DNA from: Planctomycetota bacterium
Lineage (GTDB): Bacteria > Planctomycetota > Planctomycetia > Pirellulales > UBA1268
Direction of reading: 5' to 3'
Length of the DNA: 63,799 nt
Assembly (NCBI GenBank): GCA_003669605.1
Contig: QWOP01000079.1
Coordinates: 1-63,799, forward strand
Shown here: positions 49,004 through 58,503 of the stretch, one piece after another
Numbering within the stretch: the stretch's first letter is position 1
How the letters are laid out: the number at the start of each line of letters is the position of its first letter
The notes under the pieces: model-generated
Databases searched by the model: none
What the model was told of the DNA's origin: nothing
The model's input: only the letters and a program-made list of their open reading frames with translations
Program-made: the position numbers and the translations under genes

Positions 49004-49924
49004 ATGCCAAGCCTCGAGCGGATCACCATCTACCCCGTGAAGAGCCTCGATGGCATCGATCTGGAATCGTCGCCAGTGCTCCCCTGTGGGGCGCTTGAGC
49101 ACGACCGCCGCTGGCGACTGATCGACGAGGATGGCCGCGTGGTGAACGCCAAGCGGACACCGCTCCTCCACGGCATCCGGGCCGCGTTCGACCTTGGGAG
49201 CGACGGCACCACCGGCCCAGGAAAACGGATTGTTGCCCTGAGCATCACTTCCGCTCCTGTGGGGAGCGCCGGCCATCGACGGGAGGGGCTGCCTCCCGCT
49301 GCCTACCCCATCATTCCCGGCCCTGCCGGCCCCTGCGACTGGTTGTCGGAGGCATTGGGCCAAAAGGTGCTCCTCGAGGAGAGGCCTGACGGTGGCTTCC
49401 CCGATGACCGCGATTCGCCCGGGGCCACGCTCGTCGCCACGGCTTCCCTGGCGGAAGTCGGACGCTGGTTCTCGCTTCCCCTCGACGAGGTCCGCCGTCG
49501 CTTCCGAGTCAATCTCGAAGTTGGTGGCTGCGATCCTTTCTGGGAGGACACGCTGGCCAGTCCTGCTCGGCAGCCGCCGTGGCCCACCATCGGTGAACTC
49601 GATCCAGCACTCCCGCTCGATCCCTACGCCGCCTTGCCGAGTCCGGAACCGTTGGCGTTCATGGCTGGGGCCGTCCGCTTTGCCGCGGTCAACGTCTGCC
49701 GGCGCTGTCCGGTCCCATCCCGCGATAGCAGCAGCGGTCGCCCCGTGGAGCATTTCCGCGAAGCCTTTGAATCCTGGCGGCGACGCAGGCTGCGGCAGGA
49801 TGTCGATCCGTCCGCCTGGGGAGGGCTCTACCGGCTGGCCATCAACACCCTCGGCGATGGCCGCGGAGGGAGTCTGCAACTGGGAGATTCCGTGGTTGCC
49901 ATCCCACCTCCGTCACGCCACTGA
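49004..49924 (+). CDS. MOSC-domain molybdenum-cofactor sulfurtransferase-like protein
   Basis: A 306-residue protein with the N-terminal beta-barrel (ERITIYPVKSLDGIDLE, LEHDRRWRLIDEDG) and MOSC domain of the mARC/YcbX type. The conserved Cys lies in VRFAAVNVCRRCPVPSRD. These proteins bind a molybdenum cofactor through that cysteine or reduce N-hydroxylated compounds. No reductase partner is adjacent. It starts 46 bases after the M50 fusion and may be read through from that operon. Confidence 0.85.
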   Translation: MPSLERITIYPVKSLDGIDLESSPVLPCGALEHDRRWRLIDEDGRVVNAKRTPLLHGIRAAFDLGSDGTTGPGKRIVALSITSAPVGSAGHRREGLPPAAYPIIPGPAGPCDWLSEALGQKVLLEERPDGGFPDDRDSPGATLVATASLAEVGRWFSLPLDEVRRRFRVNLEVGGCDPFWEDTLASPARQPPWPTIGELDPALPLDPYAALPSPEPLAFMAGAVRFAAVNVCRRCPVPSRDSSSGRPVEHFREAFESWRRRRLRQDVDPSAWGGLYRLAINTLGDGRGGSLQLGDSVVAIPPPSRH

Positions 49925-49952
49925 CTTGCCCCCCCCTCTATCAGCCGGGCCA

Positions 49953-52340
49953 CTAGTTCGGCGGCAGCGGCACGTAGAGGGCCGGATTGTAGAACGGCGG
50001 TGGCGGGATGATGATGACATCCTTGACGACAAGTCGGGCCGGCACATCCTGGACGGTGGCGTTGAAGTTCAGGCCTTGGAGATTTGTCTCGCTCGCCGCC
50101 TTGATGTTGATGATCCCCTGGCCGGCAATCGTTCCGTCATCACTCCAGCCGACCGAGTCGAGGAGGATGTTGCCGTTGGGATAGGTCGTCGTCCCGGAAA
50201 CCACCGTGGAGGCCCCGGTCGCCCGGTTGCCGACGACGTTGGCGTTGACCACAGCGTTGGGGGCATCGGCCACCGAGATGATGATCCCGTTGCCTCCCGT
50301 GGTGGCAATCTGGTTGCCGTTGATGGTCACGTTCATCGTGCCCGATTCGGTGGCCTGCGCCCGGACACCCACCGGCACCGCCACGAACGTCGAGTCAAAC
50401 ACCTGGACCGTCGCTTGGGTGCCCGCAATCCCGGGGGCGGTGCCCGCGGTGGCGTCGACGCCGACGGTACCGACGTTTCGGAAGGTCGTGGTACCGATGT
50501 AGGCCTGGGCATTGATGATGCTCACGCCGGCACCGGACGTGCCGTCGATTGTGGAATTGGTGAGGCGGAGACGACCATCGTTGTAGAGATCCTGGACGAC
50601 GACGGCTGAGCCGGAAGTATCGACAAACGTGGAGTTGTCGATGTTGACATTCGGGTCACCGCCGCTCCCGGTGTTGATGGAGAAGCCATCAGCGGAAAGG
50701 CCCTGGAGGTACATGTTGGAGAAGTTCATCGTGGCGCTGGCAGCGTGGGGATCGAGGATTTCGACACCGGTCTGGTTGGGGCCGCTGCCCACGATCTGCA
50801 CGTCGTTGATGATCAAGAACGACCCTGGGGTGGTGATCGCCGCGTCGGAGATGCCGATCCGCGTCCCAGTGATCTGCAGGTGATCGACGACAGATCCGTT
50901 GCCCAGCGTGATCCCGGTGCCAGTGCCGCCGGCGATGACTGGGTAGGTGGGTCGGACGTCGCCGCCCCACACGGGTACTAGACCACTGTTGGCCGTGGGG
51001 AGGTACATCCCCGATCCCTCACCGACGAGATACTGGTTCTCGGCCTGGAAGGTGAAGCCGCCGGCGTACGGTTGGTTGAGGCTGTTGCCGACATGCAAGA
51101 GGATGATGTCAAACGGATTCGTAGCGACCAACTCTGCCTGTTTGAGCGTGGCCAGCGGATTTTCCGCGGAGCCCACTCCAGATGCCGACATCCGGGCCGC
51201 ATTGAGCGACGCCAGCGCCGTGGGCGCCCCACTCCCTGTTGCGCTATCGACGTGGATCACTTCCCACGGCGCCTTTGTGTAGGGGTTGAGCGCCTGCTGC
51301 GGTTGCTGATGGGCACGGACGATGTGCTCGTTGCGCATCATCGGTTGCTCGATCTGATCAGCCACCGTGCGGCGGCGCGATCCGCCCATCCGGTAGGTGA
51401 GTCGGGCAAACCCAGTCCAATCGAAGTAACTGTCGTTGTTGGCCTGGAGGGAGAGGTCCCAGTTGTTGAGGAACGTCATGTCGAGGCGGGTGTACACACC
51501 GCCGAAGTACGGCACCACGTCCTTCCCGCTGGGGAGGTTGTAGCGGGCATTGCCGAAGGAGTAGCCGCCGACGCTGATCATGCCGGCCCATTCCGTGAGC
51601 CCTGGCACCCAGGCACCCACTTCCAGATCGGCTCCAGCCAACGCGGCATTGACTCCCAGCACGCTCAACAGCGAATTGCCGACGTACGGGCCCATTGTCG
51701 AGGCGGTCGACCCGACAGGGATGTAGCCGTTGCTCCGCAGATTGCCGTAATCGGTGAGCCATTCGCCCGACACGCCAACCTGGTTGTAGGTGGCACCGCC
51801 CGGGAACAGATAACTGCCACTGCGGTCGTTAATGAAGGTGTTGGCGTACTGGTTCTGGTCACCGTCGAAATCCCAGTAGACGCCGATGCCGCCGACCGTC
51901 CCTCCCAGAAACTGCTTGCGGACGACGCCGACGTTCGAGAAGAAGCCACCGTAGACAGAGAGGTGGCCGCGGAGATCCGCCGACCAGAATCCCCCCAGGT
52001 CGTCCTCGGCGTAGGGAATGTATCCCCCCAGCGTCATGTAGCTGCCTTGGTAACCGAGTCCCCGGTCGGCAGCGTTGAGGCCGTAGTACATCCAACCCGG
52101 GCCGCTGTTGTTGAGATTTGCGAACCCCGCAGCAGCGCGGTTCACCACACCGCCGACAGGCGCCATCCCCATCTGGCCTGTCTGGCCATGGCAGAGGAGT
52201 GGCTGACCGCCCGCGGTGGCGGCGAGCAGCATGCAGGCCGTCATCTCACGAACCCGGCGTCGCCAGGCAGCCATGCGGCTGCGGCGGGCCTTCGGGCGGA
52301 CGGAACCGCTCGAGACAGGACGGTGTGCTGTGTTCTTCAT
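49953..52340 (-). CDS. Inverse-autotransporter-like barrel with beta-helix passenger
   Basis: A 795-residue exported protein. The ATG at 52340 gives a long basic signal region then MTACMLLAATAGGQPLLCHG. Residues 45-330 are glycine- and aromatic-rich beta strands resembling the intimin/inverse-autotransporter barrel: GVSGEWLTDYGNLRSNGYIP, GGVYTRLDMTFLNNWDLSLQ and GFARLTYRMGG. Residues about 370-780 show right-handed beta-helix repeats with Asn ladders (VDHLQITGTRIGISDAA, NFSNMYLQGLSADGFSI, RLTNSTIDGTSGAGVSI). It ends in a Pro-rich tail. A surface adhesin or enzyme is likely, but the substrate is unknown. Confidence 0.82.
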   Translation of the reverse strand: MKNTAHRPVSSGSVRPKARRSRMAAWRRRVREMTACMLLAATAGGQPLLCHGQTGQMGMAPVGGVVNRAAAGFANLNNSGPGWMYYGLNAADRGLGYQGSYMTLGGYIPYAEDDLGGFWSADLRGHLSVYGGFFSNVGVVRKQFLGGTVGGIGVYWDFDGDQNQYANTFINDRSGSYLFPGGATYNQVGVSGEWLTDYGNLRSNGYIPVGSTASTMGPYVGNSLLSVLGVNAALAGADLEVGAWVPGLTEWAGMISVGGYSFGNARYNLPSGKDVVPYFGGVYTRLDMTFLNNWDLSLQANNDSYFDWTGFARLTYRMGGSRRRTVADQIEQPMMRNEHIVRAHQQPQQALNPYTKAPWEVIHVDSATGSGAPTALASLNAARMSASGVGSAENPLATLKQAELVATNPFDIILLHVGNSLNQPYAGGFTFQAENQYLVGEGSGMYLPTANSGLVPVWGGDVRPTYPVIAGGTGTGITLGNGSVVDHLQITGTRIGISDAAITTPGSFLIINDVQIVGSGPNQTGVEILDPHAASATMNFSNMYLQGLSADGFSINTGSGGDPNVNIDNSTFVDTSGSAVVVQDLYNDGRLRLTNSTIDGTSGAGVSIINAQAYIGTTTFRNVGTVGVDATAGTAPGIAGTQATVQVFDSTFVAVPVGVRAQATESGTMNVTINGNQIATTGGNGIIISVADAPNAVVNANVVGNRATGASTVVSGTTTYPNGNILLDSVGWSDDGTIAGQGIINIKAASETNLQGLNFNATVQDVPARLVVKDVIIIPPPPFYNPALYVPLPPN

Positions 52341-52599
52341 AGGATTCGAATTCCGGTCGGTGGCCGGTTCCCCGGGAGGAAGTACCCAGGGTGTCATAAC
52401 CGGCAGGATCGTCACCAATGATCGACCCGTTACGCCCCATACCATGAGCATTTCCGGAATAGACTCCGGGCGCGGAGTTCCCAGGGGGAAGTCCCCATGC
52501 TGCCCAGGCGTCCAAGTCCGATTCAGGACGCGGGCCACAGCGTCGCCCAACTTCCCCAGAATCCGTCCGTCAGGGGGGTGGGAAGTGACGGAGAACGGA

Positions 52600-54657
52600 T
52601 CAGTTGTCGTCCTCGAGGCGGAATCGGCCCACGGTCTGGGTGAGTCCGTCGACCGCATGCACCATATGCCGCGATGCTGCCCGATATTCGTCGAGTGCCT
52701 CTGCGGCCGACCGCGACCCATCGGTGAGCGTTACGAGAGCCTCGGCGATCTGCTGGGCTCCCGTGGCTTGGGAATGCATGCCATCGTTGACATGTTCGAA
52801 GCGGGCCGTGAGCCCCTGGACCTTGGTGATCACATCGTTGAACTGGCTGCTGATGCCCGTCACTCGTCCCACACCGGCCTTCACTTCTGCAGCGAAGCGA
52901 TCCATCTCCGACACGCCGGCACTCACTGCCTGCTGCATCTGCTCGACCAGCCGTTCAATGTCGAGAGTGGCCACAGCTGTCTGGTTGGCTAGACGGCGGA
53001 TTTCACGGGCCACGACGATGAATCCCTGGCCGTAATCCCCTGCTTTTTCAGCCTCGATCGCCGCGTTGATGGAGAGCAGATTCGTCTGGTCGGCTACCTT
53101 GGTGATCGTGGTGATCACCATGTTGATGTCCTCCGCTCGCTGGCGGATGAGGGCCAACCGCTCACCGAAGTCGTTGGTCGACTGCTCCAGGTGCCGCATG
53201 GTCTCCCCGATGCCATCGAGGTTCTCTCGGCCCGCGTCGGCAACCACCGCCGTCTCCGATGCCACAGCGGCGACGTCGTTCATGGTGGCGAGCAGTTCCT
53301 TTCCCGTCACGGAAATCTGCCGGCTGGCTGCGGCCACCTGGGTAGTACTGGTCCCGAGCGAGTTGATGGCGTCCTCTTGATGGCCCCCAGCGACGGCGAG
53401 TTGTCGGGATGTGGCATGGAGATCGAGGCTCGCTCCCCTCACCTGATCGACCAGATTCCTGAGGCTGTCAGTCATGCTCCCCATGTCGCGGAGCAGGGTG
53501 CCAGTTTCGTCGCTGCCAGAAGAGTTGAAGGCGCTGGTGAGGTCGCCCGCAGCAACCCGGCGGGCGATCGCACCGGCGAGGGCGATGCGCCGGCTGATGG
53601 CGGCCGCCAACCAAGCCAGCAGTCCCGTCAGCACGATCAGCGCTCCGGCGGCAATCGCCAGTGATTCCATCATCGGACGCAATCCGCGACCAGTGATCTC
53701 GCTCCACGGCTTCCGGACCACCAACGTCCAACCGGCGGTGGGGATCCTCACTCCAGTCATCAGGCTGTCGACGCCGGTGAGGGGATCCACGGCCCGCACC
53801 ACGGCCGACGCCCTGAAATCCAACGCGTCGGTGCCGAACGTGCCGAGATCGGGGAGCAGTGTGGTCCATGGGTTTCCTCCGGTGGCATGACCGTCGCCAT
53901 TACCGATTCCATCGCTGGAGGCCAGGACCGTGCCGTCTCGTCCGACGATCGCGATCGACGGGGCGCCCCCCGATTCGAGGAGCCGATCGCAAATCCTCCG
54001 CAGTTCGTCGGTGAGGATCAGCGCGGATTGGCTGACTCCTGCCGCACCGACAAACCTGTCCTCGATGACGATCGGCCAGGCGTGGTCGATCACCGTCGCG
54101 CCATCCCGCTGCTGGGGATCACTGACGAAGGCTTTGTCGGACCGGGAGGAATCGAGCGAGAGGCTTCGGCAGGCCTCGTAAGCGACGGAGTTCGGCGCAG
54201 CCAAAATCCCGGCAGTGATTCGGGCGGATGCGGTGGCATCCCTCTGCCACGCTGGACGGAACCGGCCATCGTCCCCGATCCCATCCGCATCTGTCTGCTC
54301 TTCCCCCACCGCGTCGAGCCCATCAGCATTGACCTCGAACGCGTACCATGTCGCGGCGAAACGGGGCTGACTTTCGAGGACGGCTCTGGCAAGTTGTCGC
54401 AACTCCCGGCGGCGGCCGAAGAGTCCTTCCTCAGCCGCCATCGCCAGTCCGCGCGCCGCGGTCACTGCCTCGACAGTACCGCGGTCGATCGCGGCGGCCA
54501 CCGCCTTGGCCTGCTCGCGGATCGTCACATCCGCCGAGCTACGAAGCAATTCGGTGGCGCGATAAAAGTTGAACCCCAGCAACGCCGCGAGCACCAACAG
54601 TGCCAGGGTGCCGAGGAGGAAGATGCGGGTACGGATTCCGATGACAGGCAACGGCAT
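52600..54657 (-). CDS. Methyl-accepting chemotaxis protein
   Basis: A 685-residue chemoreceptor. TM1 is at residues 10-30, then a dCache-like periplasmic domain ([25 protein letters not shown]), TM2 (about 330-352), HAMP ([21 protein letters not shown]) and a signalling coiled coil. The hairpin tip reads [37 protein letters not shown], which binds CheW/CheA. The tip has EK instead of the usual AR after AAIEA, as in WspA-like receptors. It may link to the flagellar-type genes or to a Wsp-like surface-sensing system. It lies downstream of, and in the same direction as, nothing obviously co-transcribed. Confidence 0.92.
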   Translation of the reverse strand: MPLPVIGIRTRIFLLGTLALLVLAALLGFNFYRATELLRSSADVTIREQAKAVAAAIDRGTVEAVTAARGLAMAAEEGLFGRRRELRQLARAVLESQPRFAATWYAFEVNADGLDAVGEEQTDADGIGDDGRFRPAWQRDATASARITAGILAAPNSVAYEACRSLSLDSSRSDKAFVSDPQQRDGATVIDHAWPIVIEDRFVGAAGVSQSALILTDELRRICDRLLESGGAPSIAIVGRDGTVLASSDGIGNGDGHATGGNPWTTLLPDLGTFGTDALDFRASAVVRAVDPLTGVDSLMTGVRIPTAGWTLVVRKPWSEITGRGLRPMMESLAIAAGALIVLTGLLAWLAAAISRRIALAGAIARRVAAGDLTSAFNSSGSDETGTLLRDMGSMTDSLRNLVDQVRGASLDLHATSRQLAVAGGHQEDAINSLGTSTTQVAAASRQISVTGKELLATMNDVAAVASETAVVADAGRENLDGIGETMRHLEQSTNDFGERLALIRQRAEDINMVITTITKVADQTNLLSINAAIEAEKAGDYGQGFIVVAREIRRLANQTAVATLDIERLVEQMQQAVSAGVSEMDRFAAEVKAGVGRVTGISSQFNDVITKVQGLTARFEHVNDGMHSQATGAQQIAEALVTLTDGSRSAAEALDEYRAASRHMVHAVDGLTQTVGRFRLEDDN

Positions 54658-54807
54658 AGATGGTTACCGGGGCGGGGATCTCCGGGACAGCAGAACCATA
54701 GGTTACTTCGCCGTGGCACCAGAGGCCGCGAGGCGGGCGAAAAACCCGCACAACCCGTATAACAGGGGCCCGCCGGCCCCCTCCTGCCCCCCAGGCGCTT
54801 TCACTCC

Positions 54808-55404
54808 ATGTGGCACCTCCAGAACCACGGCGCGATCCTCTTCGATTGCGACGGCACCCTCGCCGACACGATGCCGGCCCACTACATGGCCTGGCTCCAG
54901 GTCACCCGATCGCATGGGATCGACTTTGACGAGGGCCGTTTTTACGCGCTCGGGGGGCGCCCTACCCGCGACATCGTGGCCACGCTGGCCCGTGAGGCTG
55001 GCATCGATCTCGACCTTGAACACGCCGTGCGGGAGAAGGAAGCGTCGTTCCTGGAAAAGCTCGCAGATGTCGAGGCCATCGATCCGGTGGTCGAGGTCGT
55101 GCGCCGCTGCCGCGGCCGGATTCCAATCGCCGTGGTGACCGGGGGCCACCGGGCTGTGGTGGAACGGATCCTGGCCCATATTGGTCTTTCCGGTGTCTTC
55201 GATACCTTCGTCGCCAGCGAGGACACTCTCCGCCACAAGCCCGATCCCGATCCCTTTCTGGAGGCGGCCCGGCGGCTCGCTGTCCGTCCGGAGGCTTGCG
55301 TGGTTTGGGAGGACAGCGATCTGGGGATCACCGCGGCCAAGCAGGCGGGGATGGACTGGGTCGATGTCCGCTCCTTTCACAGTCCAAAGAGGCTCACTCC
55401 ATGA
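54808..55404 (+). CDS. HAD-superfamily phosphatase/phosphoglucomutase-like
   Basis: A 198-residue HAD subfamily IA protein. Motif I is ILFDCDGTLADT, motif II VVTGGH, motif III in RHKPDPDPF and motif IV WEDSDLGITAAKQAG. The cap domain is the helical type of beta-phosphoglucomutase (HYMAWLQVTRSHGIDF). Substrate not predictable, probably a small sugar phosphate. The stop overlaps the threonine ammonia-lyase start as ATGA. Confidence 0.9.
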   Translation: MWHLQNHGAILFDCDGTLADTMPAHYMAWLQVTRSHGIDFDEGRFYALGGRPTRDIVATLAREAGIDLDLEHAVREKEASFLEKLADVEAIDPVVEVVRRCRGRIPIAVVTGGHRAVVERILAHIGLSGVFDTFVASEDTLRHKPDPDPFLEAARRLAVRPEACVVWEDSDLGITAAKQAGMDWVDVRSFHSPKRLTP

Positions 55405-56672
55405 GCGGTGCCCGCCCTCCCGGACGGATGTCGGCCGTGGCCCACGCCGCCGCGGTGACTCTGGACGACATCCGTGCTGCCCACGTCCGAATCGCCGCGG
55501 GGATCGCCCGCACTCCCTGTCCGCCGAGCATCCCGCTCTCGGAGCTCACCGGCTGCCGGGTGTCGTGCAAACTCGATCTTCTCCAGCGGACGGGCTCCTT
55601 CAAGGAACGAGGCGCCCGCAACGCGCTGGAACTCCTCGATCCCGCCGCGCGGACACGCGGTGTCGTCGCCGCTTCCGCTGGCAATCACGCCCTTGGATTG
55701 GCCTGGCACGGCCGGCTGCTTGGCATCCCGGTGACAGTGGTCATGCCCCGGTTTGCGCCCCTGGTGAAGGTGGCGACGTGCCGGCGATTGGGAGCGAAGG
55801 TGATTCTGGAAGGGGAGTCATTCGAGGATGCCCGAGCCCTGGCGGTGACGATCGCCGAGCAGGATGGTCTGACGCGGGTCCACGGCTTTGACGATCCTCG
55901 GGTGATCGCGGGGCAGGGGACGATGGCGCTGGAGGTGCTCGAGGACGTGCCCGACGCGGATGCCATCATTGTCCCCACCGGCGGTGCCGGGCTGCTGGCC
56001 GGTGTGGCCATCGCAGCCAAGGCGATCCGGCCCGGCATCAGAATCGTGGCCGTGGAACCGGCCGCTGCGGCGAGCCTCTCAGCGTCGCTCGCCGCTGGCC
56101 GGCCGGTGCAGGTGCCACTGCGTCCGACGCTCGCTGACGGCCTGGCGGTCGGGAAGGTGGGCGAGGTGTCGTTTCCCTTGGCGGCACCGCTTGTCGACCG
56201 CGTGGTCACCGTGGATGAGGATTCGCTGGCGCTTGCCGTTCTGCGGCTCTCCGAACTGGAAAAAACGGTCGTCGAGGGGGCCGCGGCGGCCACGCTTGCG
56301 GCGCTGCTGGGAGACGAACTCGCTGAACTGAGAGGGAAAAAAGTGGTCCTGTTGTTGTGCGGCGGCAACATCGACATGTCGACCCTCGGCCGGGTGATCG
56401 ACCACGGCCTCGCAGCGGACGGCCGGTTGTGGAGGTTCCGGACCCGCATCACCGACCGGCCGGGTGGAATCGCGCGGCTCACCGCCGCGATCGCGGCTGC
56501 CGGGGCGAGCGTCCTGGAGATTGTCCACGATCGGACGTTCTCAGGCCCCGATGTGTTCTCCGTCACGGTGGATGTCACCGTGCAAACTGCCGATCGAGCC
56601 CATGTCGCCAGTCTCCAAAAGCGCTTGGCTGAGGAGGGGTTTGTACTCACCCCCACGGCGCCTGGGCGTTGA
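55401..56672 (+). CDS. ilvA: Threonine ammonia-lyase, biosynthetic/catabolic type
   Basis: A 423-residue PLP-dependent fold-type-II enzyme that deaminates threonine to 2-oxobutyrate. The PLP lysine is in RTGSFKERGA, SAGNHALGLAW follows, and VPTGGAGLLAGVA binds the phosphate. The C-terminal ~80 residues (RFRTRITDRPGGIARLTAAIAAAGASVLEIVHDR) form an ACT-like regulatory domain. This single-ACT layout is closer to the short TdcB-like/ilvA forms found widely in bacteria. It is coupled to the HAD gene. Confidence 0.9.
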   Translation: MSGARPPGRMSAVAHAAAVTLDDIRAAHVRIAAGIARTPCPPSIPLSELTGCRVSCKLDLLQRTGSFKERGARNALELLDPAARTRGVVAASAGNHALGLAWHGRLLGIPVTVVMPRFAPLVKVATCRRLGAKVILEGESFEDARALAVTIAEQDGLTRVHGFDDPRVIAGQGTMALEVLEDVPDADAIIVPTGGAGLLAGVAIAAKAIRPGIRIVAVEPAAAASLSASLAAGRPVQVPLRPTLADGLAVGKVGEVSFPLAAPLVDRVVTVDEDSLALAVLRLSELEKTVVEGAAAATLAALLGDELAELRGKKVVLLLCGGNIDMSTLGRVIDHGLAADGRLWRFRTRITDRPGGIARLTAAIAAAGASVLEIVHDRTFSGPDVFSVTVDVTVQTADRAHVASLQKRLAEEGFVLTPTAPGR

Positions 56673-56822
56673 CGGCCCGGCTTCAGGAAGGATGGGAAGA
56701 CCCTAACGGATTGGGGGATTGAAGGTTTTCGGGAAGTCCCCTGATCCCTGAAGGGGATTCTGGTCGATGCATCCTGAATTGGGAGGCAGAGCTCATGCCG
56801 CCCCGGACAGGAGACGCTTTCG

Positions 56823-56975
56823 ATGGTGACGCATTCGGGCAAGCCGCTCGACAGGCCGGTGGCATGTACCGAGGTCGAGAAAGGTGTGGAGTTTGTCCGG
56901 CTGCGCCGCGAACTACTGCAACGAATTCTCGCCCGGGAAATTCGTCGGCAGGCGATGCGCCGCGCGCCACGGTAG
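56823..56975 (+). CDS. Small hypothetical ORF
   Basis: A 50-residue ORF in the gap between the threonine ammonia-lyase and the protease. AGGAG lies 11 bases before the ATG. The product has a basic helical C-terminus (RLRRELLQRILAREIRRQAMRR). No family is recognised and translation is uncertain. Confidence 0.4.
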   Translation: MVTHSGKPLDRPVACTEVEKGVEFVRLRRELLQRILAREIRRQAMRRAPR

Positions 56976-57065
56976 GCCGGAGGAGAGAAGGCGCTGCAAC
57001 ACCCGGTGGAGCGGCGTCGACTCGGGCCCTGCATGGATTGGGCGCCGCATGATGGGGAGGCAGGA

Positions 57066-58280
57066 ATGGGGCACTCCGTTCGCTCGCTGCTCCTCGTGAT
57101 CGCCGCTGCGGCATTGCATGCCCCTCCTGTCGGAGCGCAACTCCCGCGGTGGGGCTTTGGTGCCGCTGCCACCACGCCCGCCGCCCAGGCCGACTGGAAG
57201 CCGGAGGCATTTGCCGACTACCTCAGTAGCGGGCAGCCGCCACACCACGCTGTCGTCCGTATCATCGCTCCGGAGTCGAGCGGCACATCGATGGGGTCAG
57301 GAGTGCTGGTCGACATCAACCGCACGCAAGGATTAGTGCTCACCAACTGGCATGTGATCCGCAACAGCACATCCGCGGTGCTTGTGCAGTTCCCCGATGG
57401 ATTCCAGGCTGCGGGTACGGTGGTGAAATCGGATGAGCCGTGGGATCTGGCGGCAATCGCCATCTGGCGGCCGAACACCACGCCAGTTGTGTTGGCGGCG
57501 ACTCCGCCTCAGATCGGCGAGCCGCTTTCGATTGCCGGCTACGGCAAGGGGCCTTATCGGTCACAGACCGGGGCCTGTACCCAGTACCTCTCTCCCAGCC
57601 ATGGCTATCCGCTGGAATTCGTGGAGCTCGAGGCCACTGCCAGGCAGGGAGATTCCGGGGGACCGATCCTCAATAGCCGTGGCGAACTCTCGGGCATCCT
57701 CTTCGGACAAGCGCAGGGGCGCACAATCGGCGCCTGCTCGACGAGGCTGCGGGCCTTCCTCGCCGAGCTCGGCTCCACTGGCTATGCCGGTGGAGCGGTC
57801 GTGGCGGCTCCCTCTTTTCCTCCTTCGAGCTCCCCCATCGATCCACTGGCACCGGCAAGTGGCGTGGCCGTGGTGGCCTCGATCCCCCGCGAGACGAGCG
57901 GCCTTCCCCCGCCGCCATCGCCTGCCGTCACCGACTCCCTTCCAAACTCCCCCTTCGATTCTCAGGCGCCGGCCGCGTTCGCTTCGTTCCCTGTCCAGGC
58001 CGCGGCTGCTTCTCCGTCGCCGCAGCCGATTCCAGCGGCGGCGGCTCCGCCGTTGTCATCAACGGGGGCTCCCCCGATGACCGCCCCGCCGCCGATGTGG
58101 GGCGGAGGTGGTCCGGCACCGGCAGACGGCCTCCCGGTAGGAACGACGATCGAGGAGCTGCTTGACTTCCACACCAACGGCCGGGCGCTGCTCACTGCAG
58201 CCGGTGGCGCGGTGTTGGTGCTGGCCGGTCTGCGGACGGTGATCGGTGGGCGGCGATCCCACATCCCGCATTCCGAGTAG
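57066..58280 (+). CDS. Secreted trypsin-like serine protease with C-terminal anchor
   Basis: A 404-residue protein. GGGGAGG precedes the ATG at 57066. A signal peptide (residues 5-23) is followed by a chymotrypsin-fold domain with H96 (LTNWHVI), D127 (EPWDLAAIAI) and S197 (RQGDSGGPILN). It lacks a PDZ domain. A long Pro/Ser/Ala-rich linker leads to a C-terminal helix (about 375-393) and a short basic tail, so it is probably tethered to the membrane. A S/T kinase gene follows 223 bases later. Confidence 0.88.
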   Translation: MGHSVRSLLLVIAAAALHAPPVGAQLPRWGFGAAATTPAAQADWKPEAFADYLSSGQPPHHAVVRIIAPESSGTSMGSGVLVDINRTQGLVLTNWHVIRNSTSAVLVQFPDGFQAAGTVVKSDEPWDLAAIAIWRPNTTPVVLAATPPQIGEPLSIAGYGKGPYRSQTGACTQYLSPSHGYPLEFVELEATARQGDSGGPILNSRGELSGILFGQAQGRTIGACSTRLRAFLAELGSTGYAGGAVVAAPSFPPSSSPIDPLAPASGVAVVASIPRETSGLPPPPSPAVTDSLPNSPFDSQAPAAFASFPVQAAAASPSPQPIPAAAAPPLSSTGAPPMTAPPPMWGGGGPAPADGLPVGTTIEELLDFHTNGRALLTAAGGAVLVLAGLRTVIGGRRSHIPHSE

Positions 58281-58503
58281 CGTTCCGACGAGCACCCTTG
58301 CCAGCGGATTTACTGGATAACTGGTGAATTGCCTCGTCAGCGTGCGTTCCTTTGGGCTGCGTTCCCAAGCGCCAAAATGGATCCTGCCATGCTCGAATCA
58401 GCCCTGAGCCGATCGGTCGCCCCTCGCCCGCGGAGGCAGAGGAGAGGGCAGGGGGGGCTCTAGTTGCCGATCTGCTCGCGTCACCCGATACTCATCGCAC
58501 GCC

